A stretch of 7,013 nucleotides of DNA, taken from a bacterium (GTDB taxonomy: Bacteria > Latescibacterota > UBA2968). Shown here in pieces: positions 1-4,854 of the stretch. Positions within the stretch are counted from its first letter, which is position 1. Each line of letters begins with the position of its first letter. Location of the stretch: assembly GCA_027296045.1 (NCBI GenBank), contig JAPUJS010000129.1, positions 1 through 7,013 of the forward strand, in the 5' to 3' direction. The notes under the pieces are model-generated. The model was given only the letters and a program-made list of their open reading frames with translations. It ran no database searches and was not told the origin of the DNA. The translations under genes were made by a program, and so were the position numbers.

Positions 1-1401
1 AAAGAATTCATCCGCATCTCCGGCCATATCGACTACGACGGCCCGGCTGACACCCCTGTCCGCCACATTCACTTTCAAGGACTTACCTTCACCCACGGAG
101 AACGGGACACCTGGGACGAAAACCACAAAGGCTGGGGCATCCAGCACGACTGGGAACTCTTCGACCGGGACTCTGCCCTCCTCCGCTTTCGAGGCGCCGA
201 AGACTGTTCGGTCGAAGCCTGTCGCTTTAGCAACAGCGGGGGCACCGCCCTTCGTCTGGATCTCCACTGTCAGCGCATCCGCATTGCCAACAACCTCATC
301 GACTATATGGGATCGATGGGAATTCTTTTGTGCGGCTATGGTCCTGGCACCAAAGACGTCAACAAAAACAACGAGATCGTCAACAACCTCATCCACCACA
401 CCGGCGAAGTCATCTGGCACGGCCACGCCATTTTTGTTTGGCAAAGCGGATCGAACCGAATGGCCAACAACTGTATCCACCACTGCGCCCGCAAAGCCAT
501 TGGCCTGTGCGGGGTTCGGATCACCATTCTCGAAAACCGTGATCACACATTTGACGAAGCCGCCCACACCATCCGCTGGCACGAAATCGACAAAGCCATC
601 GCGCCCGAAGGTGCCAACTTCGACCGATTCATGCCCTTCCTCCACGCCCGCGACAATATCGTAGAAGACAACGAGATCTACCGTGTCCTTGAAAAAATCG
701 GCGACGGCTCGGCCCTCAACGTATCCGGTGCCGCCGAAGGCAACCTCATCCGCCGCAACTACGCCCACCACATTGCCGTTCACACCGCCTCCAGTGTGAT
801 GCGCGTGGACGACTGGCAACGTGGCACCACCTTTGTAGACAATATTATTTATATGTGCAACCTGGGCGGTATCACCCGAAAAAACTTCAACCACATCGAA
901 AACAATATGCTCATTGACGTACGGATGGAAGGCTATCTTCGCTTCGCTTCCTATCCGGATGAAAAAGCCGGCTATGGCTCCAGAATCCAGCGCAACATCT
1001 TCTACGAATCCGGCCCCGACGTCACCTACTACAAACCCGCCTACCTCGCCTCGCCCGATGTCTCCTTGCCCAAACACTGTGAGGCAGACCACAACCTCTT
1101 CTACTGCGCCGGCGATCCCACGTACAGCGAAACCCATATCAAAGACATGCAAAAAGACGGCATCGAACAACACAGCATCTCGGCCGATCCCCTCTTCGAA
1201 GACCTCGAAAACGCCGACTTCCGCCTCAAACCCGATTCACCCGCCCTCAACCTGGGCTTCCAACCCATTGACATGAGTTGCATCGGCCTCACCCGGGATT
1301 TCCCGGAACACTTTCGCAAACTGGACGAACCGGAAGACAACAGCAATCCCGAATACGACCGGGGCCGAAACCCGAACAAAGAAGCGTACGCCTGGTGGTA
1401 A
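1..1401 (+). CDS. Right-handed parallel beta-helix repeat protein, 5'-truncated by the window edge
   Basis: Frame 1 is open from the first base to a TAA at 1399-1401, giving 466 residues of a protein whose start lies upstream. The sequence shows recurrent beta-helix rungs with the pattern N-x-I-x-x-N-x-I, for example IANNLID (about residue 94), NNEIVNNLIHH (124), NIVEDNEIY (218) and IQRNIFYE (329). The first rung visible is HIHFQGLTF at residues 22-30. The C-terminal block, with DPLFED at 396 followed by DFRLKPDSPALNLGF, is a recognisable ending of secreted beta-helix proteins in Planctomycetes, Verrucomicrobia and related bacteria. Proteins of this fold are often polysaccharide lyases or glycoside hydrolases (for example GH120 or GH141), but no catalytic residues can be assigned here. 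The missing N-terminus would hold any signal peptide. It converges on the toxin-antitoxin remnant downstream. The fold is well supported; activity and substrate are unknown. Confidence 0.88.
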   Translation, partial: KEFIRISGHIDYDGPADTPVRHIHFQGLTFTHGERDTWDENHKGWGIQHDWELFDRDSALLRFRGAEDCSVEACRFSNSGGTALRLDLHCQRIRIANNLIDYMGSMGILLCGYGPGTKDVNKNNEIVNNLIHHTGEVIWHGHAIFVWQSGSNRMANNCIHHCARKAIGLCGVRITILENRDHTFDEAAHTIRWHEIDKAIAPEGANFDRFMPFLHARDNIVEDNEIYRVLEKIGDGSALNVSGAAEGNLIRRNYAHHIAVHTASSVMRVDDWQRGTTFVDNIIYMCNLGGITRKNFNHIENNMLIDVRMEGYLRFASYPDEKAGYGSRIQRNIFYESGPDVTYYKPAYLASPDVSLPKHCEADHNLFYCAGDPTYSETHIKDMQKDGIEQHSISADPLFEDLENADFRLKPDSPALNLGFQPIDMSCIGLTRDFPEHFRKLDEPEDNSNPEYDRGRNPNKEAYAWW

Positions 1402-1411
1402 GGTCAACTCA

Positions 1412-1444
1412 AAGCCCGAATCAGGATGATTGATTCTGGCGCTT
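1412..1444. repeat. Imperfect hairpin just after the beta-helix gene (possible terminator)
   Basis: GAATCA (1418-1423) pairs with TGATTC (1431-1436) around a 7-nt loop. The stem extends outward through CC/GG and AAGC/GCTT with single-base bulges, giving about 12 pairs. It starts 10 nt after the stop codon, where a terminator would be expected. No T-run follows, so intrinsic termination is uncertain. A second small stem, GAATA/TATTC at 1445-1458, follows directly. Confidence 0.4.
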
Positions 1445-1474
1445 GAATAAGCCTATTCGAAGTCAAAATAACGC

Positions 1475-1510
1475 TAGACTAATTTTCCACGCGTATGGAA
1501 AACTAGTCTA
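1475..1510. repeat. 36-bp near-perfect inverted repeat between convergent genes
   Basis: TAGACTAATTTTCCA (1475-1489) faces TGGAAAACTAGTCTA (1496-1510) across a 6-nt centre, CGCGTA. Fourteen of 15 positions pair; the mismatch is at the eighth position. The element is A+T-rich at the flanks of the stem, unlike the surrounding DNA. It lies between a gene ending at 1401 (+) and one ending at 1623 (-), so a bidirectional terminator is the simplest reading. On the minus strand it is followed by a modest T-rich stretch (GTTATTTTG). An operator or the footprint of a mobile element are alternatives. Confidence 0.6.
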
Positions 1511-1588
1511 ACAAAGCATAGAAGATTTTTACGCCCGGCAATTGGAGTGTCCCAAAATAAAACACTTCTCTTTCGGACCTGGCATTTC

Positions 1589-1618
1589 CCCGCCAAAATC
1601 TTTGTTTTGACAGGCGGG
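1589..1618 (-). terminator. Tentative hairpin downstream of the antitoxin gene
   Basis: Read on the minus strand, CCCGCC (1618-1613) pairs with GGCGGG (1594-1589), and inside it AAAA (1608-1605) pairs with TTTT (1598-1595) after a 4-nt bulge. The hairpin starts 4 nt after the antitoxin stop codon. There is no T-tract after the stem, so it may act with Rho, protect the 3' end, or do nothing. Confidence 0.3.
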
Positions 1619-1622
1619 CAAC

Positions 1623-1889
1623 TCAGGACTTTTCCAGTAAAGGACGATCCCGCTCCAAACCTTCCCGGATGTAGAGCCGCAGAAGCTGCGTATATCCATC
1701 CAGATGCCTGGCCTCGGCAACCTGTTTGGCCAGGTCGACCACTTCCGGCTCAATACGCATATTCAGGGCGATTTTGGCCGTTTTTTTCGGGAAGGTTACG
1801 ACAGCCGATTCGAGTTCGGCATCTGAAAGCCGGTCCTTTTCTGTTTCCCGATCGATCTCTAAATCCTTCTGGGTACGTTTTTGAGTCAT
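1623..1889 (-). CDS. Ribbon-helix-helix (CopG/BrnA-like) antitoxin
   Basis: This 88-residue protein has a charged N-terminal arm (residues 1-33) followed by a ribbon-helix-helix core. The beta strand is about residues 36-46 (KKTAKIALNMRI), helix A about 48-61 and helix B about 65-80 (YTQLLRLYIREGLERD). That core matches the CopG-type antitoxins that pair with BrnT toxins; in those systems the antitoxin binds and neutralises the toxin and represses the shared promoter. The ATG at 1887-1889 is preceded by AAGGAG 8 nt away, and this site sits against the upstream toxin stop codon (TGA at 1905-1907), so the two are probably translationally coupled. Toxin first and antitoxin second is the usual BrnTA order. 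The antitoxin reads as complete even though the toxin is damaged. The partner assignment is inferred from order and family resemblance. Confidence 0.78.
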   Translation of the reverse strand: MTQKRTQKDLEIDRETEKDRLSDAELESAVVTFPKKTAKIALNMRIEPEVVDLAKQVAEARHLDGYTQLLRLYIREGLERDRPLLEKS

Positions 1890-1897
1890 AGGTTATT

Positions 1898-1903
1898 CTC
1901 CTT
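1898..1903 (-). promoter_or_regulatory. Ribosome binding site of the antitoxin gene
   Basis: AAGGAG lies 8 nt upstream of the ATG and begins 1 nt after the toxin TGA. It fixes the antitoxin start and suggests coupled translation. Confidence 0.7.
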
Positions 1904-1904
1904 A

Positions 1905-2168
1905 TCAACGGATCATCCGACCATATTGTCGACGTTCCTCGGGTTCCATGTCCCGGCCGTGAATAGGCCGACAGCAAGTCCGGGATAGGTGCTGTACCGA
2001 CATAAACAGATATCGACCCCCGTTCGTCACGCCCAGCACAATACGTCGATCCGGATATCTCTTATGCCGCATGATGACAATGGACGCCTGATCCCTGGCC
2101 GCCGTTGACCAGGGTTCGCACGGGTTGACCCAGGACGTTGTAGGGTGACTTCGCTCACAAAAGTCCAT
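1905..2168 (-). pseudogene. BrnT-like toxin with a lost or replaced N-terminus
   Basis: The C-terminal 55 residues, from about RHKRYPDRR (residues 34-42) to the end, read like a BrnT-family RelE-fold toxin. There is a central strand segment (RRIVLGVTNGGRYLFMSVQ) and a terminal RPIHGRDMEPEERRQY, corresponding to the BrnT ending with an Arg, a small residue, Arg and a Glu/Tyr-rich helix. BrnT toxins are ribonucleases of about 90 residues. Here residues 1-28 do not resemble the family: the DNA encoding them also encodes a FlgD-like fragment in another frame, so the reading frame looks accidental there. No Shine-Dalgarno sequence precedes the ATG at 2166-2168 or the internal ATG at 2070-2072. The gene is therefore probably a truncated toxin without its first strand and helix, still followed by its antitoxin. 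A divergent but working short toxin cannot be excluded. Confidence 0.6.
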
Positions 2169-2536
2169 CCACGCGTATCAGGGGGGTTGAAAGGCGTTCG
2201 GATGAGCGTCAAATCAAGCGATTCCCCTGTGAGATTTAAACCGGGAAAGGTCACGGATATAGGTGCCGAGCCTGGAGGGTTGGTAACGGGAAAACTCAAG
2301 GTGGTACCGCCCATTTCAATATCGACACTTTGAGGTGGATTGACGCCACCTGCATTATTCGCGTCATCTATGTAGATGGTTACCTCATTAATCGTTACGA
2401 CATCCCCAAAGTGAAAGGTGATGGTTGGGTTGATCGTAAGCCAAGCAACGTAGGGGCCGGGCTCGCCGAAGGGCGGCTCTACAACAAACCAGTTTTGGGT
2501 GGCTATGACCCCATCGGTGAGATCGCCAGGCTCAGG
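2080..2536 (-). pseudogene. Remnant of a secreted protein: discoidin-like domain plus frameshifted FlgD-like C-terminal piece
   Basis: One minus-strand frame is open from 2536 to beyond 2141. It gives about 132 residues starting PEPGDLTDGVIATQNW, followed by TINEVTIYIDDANNAGG and ending RGWTFVSEVTL. This pattern (LTDG near the start, a VTIY strand in the middle, an aromatic-FVSEV ending) is that of discoidin or galactose-binding-like beta-sandwich domains of secreted proteins. No start codon with a ribosome site precedes it, and a TGA (2537-2539) lies immediately upstream in frame. Just after VTL the frame shifts: at 2142-2080 another frame reads YNVLGQPVRTLVNGG then QGSGVH. This is the hallmark of FlgD-like Ig or type IX-style C-terminal domains, whose usual form is VTLxVYNxLGQxVRTLVxG. 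A small deletion, for example 8 nt, would explain the shift. The FlgD-like part stops at GVH, before the usual WDGRD segment. This is a broken gene fragment with no visible function. Confidence 0.6.
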
Positions 2537-2753
2537 TCACATCGATCTGAGCGATGGATAAAATAGCCCCATTCTCCCTCATCAGCAATCAGTCCGAGGT
2601 ACACTCCAAGCACAAGATTCGGAAGCCTTTTGTTACCATCTGTATTCCACTTTAACAGATCACTCGATGCGAGAACGAAGTTTGCCAATCATCTCTTGAA
2701 TATCTTGATTCTCAGGATCGAGTTCTGCCTATTGAACCCCATATTTCAGCTTT
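2537..2753. other. Stretch with no recognisable gene
   Basis: Between the discoidin-like remnant and the end of the PhyH gene I find no feature I can name. A minus-strand frame of about 60 codons (2688-2503, TTG start) includes LPNLVLGVYLGLIADEG, which I do not recognise; it has no ribosome site and overlaps the discoidin frame. The other two minus frames have stops at 2532-2534, 2537-2539, 2579-2581 and 2589-2591. A weak GCTCAG/CTGAGC inverted repeat lies at 2530-2552. The stretch may be further decay of the secreted-protein gene. Confidence 0.4.
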
Positions 2754-3542
2754 TCAGTTATCCAACCGTGAGGGTAACTCCGGTGGAGGTTCTCCCACAG
2801 CCATTTTGCAGCCTCGCAGCAACGGCTCGCAGTTGCCCCACAATTTCGACCCATCCTGAGAAAGCAGGGGTTCGCCCGAATACTGTGCCAGATACACACG
2901 CCGCATCCGGTTGGTATGGTTGGTCCCACTGCTGTGAAAATTGAGGCTGGTAAACACGGCAATACTTCCTGCAGGAACAATCACCGGAACCCCCGGATCG
3001 TCTCCAAAATAGCCCACCAGGTCATTCGATTCTTCTTCTCGAACGTGCTTCACCCACGACCGAATCCCAATCCTTGAAAACGGCATCAAATGCACCGTCC
3101 CATTTTCCTCGCTCATATCGTCCAGTGCACACCAGCAGGTCAAATAGGGCCTGTGTTCCGGATACCCCACATATCCTGAATCCTGGTGCCAGCTAAACTT
3201 CATCCCTGCCTCAACACCCTTCACCACATATTGCTCCCAGAACAAATAGGCATCTTCGCCAAGGGTCGCCCGACACACCTCAGCCATCAACTCGCTAAAC
3301 AAAAATTCACGCAATTTGGGTTGCTGCCGAAAACAGTTCGACACAAAATAGCGCTTATTGCGGTGGTTAATGCCAATCGCATCCGTCCCCTCCGCATCCA
3401 TCCTATCATTCATTTGATCAATAAATGTCTGACATTCTCCCCGCAACAACTCCAGATGATCCCCGGGAATGACACTCTCGAGAATAAAATAGCCTTCTTC
3501 CTGAAATTGCGCTCTCTGTTCGTCCGTAATCTGAACCCCCAC
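2754..3542 (-). CDS. Phytanoyl-CoA dioxygenase (PhyH) family Fe(II)/2-oxoglutarate oxygenase
   Basis: This 262-residue protein has the usual length of the PhyH family. PhyH enzymes couple 2-oxoglutarate decarboxylation to hydroxylation of a substrate and are normally cytoplasmic. The metal triad is visible: H119 and D121 in WHQDSGY, and the distal H203 in NFHSSGTNH. R214, eleven residues after H203, stands where the family has the arginine that binds the 2-oxoglutarate carboxylate. The N-terminus (ITDEQRAQFQEEGYFILESVIP) is a typical PhyH opening, and CWCALDDMSEENGTVHLMPFS at about 136-156 is the core strand region ahead of the distal histidine. The start is GTG at 3540-3542, chosen because GGAGG lies 6 nt upstream. 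It follows the esterase gene after 41 nt and is probably co-transcribed with it. The substrate cannot be told from sequence; bacterial members act on varied small molecules. Confidence 0.93.
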   Translation of the reverse strand: MGVQITDEQRAQFQEEGYFILESVIPGDHLELLRGECQTFIDQMNDRMDAEGTDAIGINHRNKRYFVSNCFRQQPKLREFLFSELMAEVCRATLGEDAYLFWEQYVVKGVEAGMKFSWHQDSGYVGYPEHRPYLTCWCALDDMSEENGTVHLMPFSRIGIRSWVKHVREEESNDLVGYFGDDPGVPVIVPAGSIAVFTSLNFHSSGTNHTNRMRRVYLAQYSGEPLLSQDGSKLWGNCEPLLRGCKMAVGEPPPELPSRLDN

Positions 3543-3548
3543 GCCTTA

Positions 3549-3553
3549 CCTCC
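3549..3553 (-). promoter_or_regulatory. Strong ribosome binding site selecting a GTG start for the PhyH gene
   Basis: GGAGG sits 6 nt upstream of GTG (3542-3540). No ATG is available nearby, so this site decides the start. Confidence 0.8.
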
Positions 3554-3583
3554 AGAGTTCCGACACCCAGTCAGCTTTGTTTC

Positions 3584-4807
3584 TCAAGCACCAAAATGAT
3601 CATCCGCAAAATCCAAATACCGTTCCCAGTCGTAATCCGTCACATCGTGTCCGCCCGCCCGAATATGATATCCGATACGGCTTGTCACCGGCTCATGAAT
3701 TCCCGGCATGGTTTCTACATCCAGCCCATCGGTTCCCAACAACCGATATACCGGATCGGCGTGCTTTGCACCTAAAAACTCACCCTTTGGGTCGGCCCAC
3801 AAATCCTTCTCTGCACTGGCAACATACACCGGGCGAGGTGCAATCAGAGAAATCAACATATGCTGATCCACCGGCAAATCGTCTTCCCGGTCATGATACT
3901 GTTTAAAATTCCCGCAAAACCAGTGCGGGAAATTCGTATTAATCCGTTTGACCGTCTCCCCAAACCGCCTGCGGGAAAGGGCCGCACCCCCACAGCCGGA
4001 ATCATTGGAAATCACCAGTGCAAACCGCTCGTCCGTTGCCCCTGCCCAGAGCGATGTTTTCCCCAACCGGGAGTGACCCATCACAGCAACGTGGTTGTGA
4101 TCGATCGCCGCATCGGTTTCAAAATAATCCATTGCCCGGCTCAACCCCCACGCCCACGCCCCAATGGTGCCACACCCATTTGCTTTGGGCATTTCTTGAC
4201 CTGCACCATACAACAGCGGATGTACTCCATTTTGAAATCCATCGTCAAAATCTGGATCCAGATCACCGCAATAAATCGTTGCCAGCGCATACCCTCGTTC
4301 GATAATCCGTTCTACCGCCCACCGACTGGCGCTGACCCCGCGAGACGCTTCTGTCGCCCGGTTGTCCACAATCCCATACGCATCACTCTTGCGCATCCAT
4401 CCCGAGCACAATGTAATCTCAGGGTCCAAACGCACAGTATGATTGCCATGAAAATTAAGCCCTACAAATGTCGGAGCAGGACCCGACACCTGATTGGGCA
4501 CATACAGCAAAACGTCCATCTTCAAACCTGAACTATCCTCCGAGAAATAAACAGACACTTCTTTCCGCGTGGCCCGTCCATCCAATGACTCCGCATCTTC
4601 CGATGTGACCTTAAAATGCATACCTTCCATTCGGCCCGGCATTTCACCATATACCTGATCGTAAAACAACCCCAGCACTTCCTCCCGACGCCTGTCGGTC
4701 CAGGTTTGGGCATCGGTCACCAGTGTACCGTCCAACAGCACCAACGGATCCGGCAAAGTATAGTTCGGCACATTGGATTCATCATAATTGGCATCTGCTA
4801 CAGGCAT
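3584..4807 (-). CDS. CE15-type glucuronoyl esterase family protein, without a signal peptide
   Basis: This 407-residue alpha/beta hydrolase carries the CE15 nucleophile motif GHSRLGK at 244-250, with Ser246 and the adjacent Arg247. His387 lies in GGHDVTDYDW. Measured from the nucleophile, the bacterial enzyme OtCE15A (numbering from memory: S267, R268, K271, E305, D356, W358, H408) aligns without gaps to S246, R247, K250, E284, D335, W337 and H387. The catalytic dyad, second acid and glucuronate-contacting residues are therefore all present. The canonical acid (E290) corresponds to Asp269 in NDSGCGG. Known CE15 enzymes cleave ester bonds between lignin alcohols and glucuronic acid on xylan. 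I chose ATG 4807 because AAGGA lies 5 nt upstream; an in-frame GTG at 4858 would add 17 poorly conserved-looking residues and overlap the prc stop. Neither start gives a signal peptide, which is unusual for an enzyme on a polymer, so a cytoplasmic role on smaller esters is possible. Confidence 0.88.
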   Translation of the reverse strand: MPVADANYDESNVPNYTLPDPLVLLDGTLVTDAQTWTDRRREEVLGLFYDQVYGEMPGRMEGMHFKVTSEDAESLDGRATRKEVSVYFSEDSSGLKMDVLLYVPNQVSGPAPTFVGLNFHGNHTVRLDPEITLCSGWMRKSDAYGIVDNRATEASRGVSASRWAVERIIERGYALATIYCGDLDPDFDDGFQNGVHPLLYGAGQEMPKANGCGTIGAWAWGLSRAMDYFETDAAIDHNHVAVMGHSRLGKTSLWAGATDERFALVISNDSGCGGAALSRRRFGETVKRINTNFPHWFCGNFKQYHDREDDLPVDQHMLISLIAPRPVYVASAEKDLWADPKGEFLGAKHADPVYRLLGTDGLDVETMPGIHEPVTSRIGYHIRAGGHDVTDYDWERYLDFADDHFGA

Positions 4808-4812
4808 ACGTT

Positions 4813-4817
4813 TCCTT
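4813..4817 (-). promoter_or_regulatory. Ribosome binding site selecting the ATG of the CE15-like gene
   Basis: AAGGA lies 5 nt upstream of ATG (4807-4805). It supports this start over the in-frame GTG at 4858-4856, which overlaps the prc stop codon. Confidence 0.65.
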
Positions 4818-4854
4818 TCGATGGAGACCCGACCCTTTCCGACTCCGGAGTCTC

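Noticed and set aside
307..1401. Internal ATG at 307 as the start of the beta-helix gene
   Set aside because: The same frame is open back to base 1 and its translation is clearly continuous beta-helix sequence, so the true start is upstream of the window.
1475..1510. Integron attC site or CRISPR repeat
   Set aside because: Only one copy is present, with no spacers and no attC core sites; a simple dyad explains it.
1486..2178. 11-bp direct repeat TCCACGCGTAT at 1486-1496 and 2168-2178, possibly flanking an inserted segment
   Set aside because: Several 11-bp matches are expected by chance in 7 kb, and the flanks do not extend the match; not enough to call an insertion or target duplication.
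2145..2566. Plus-strand frames at 2145-2333 and 2330-2566 as small genes
   Set aside because: They lie opposite the discoidin-like remnant, whose minus-strand translation is domain-like, and have no ribosome sites of note.
3860..4531. Long plus-strand frame opposite the CE15-like gene, and similar frames opposite prc
   Set aside because: Proline- and arginine-rich, low-complexity-like translations with no recognisable domain; shadows of the well-supported minus-strand genes.
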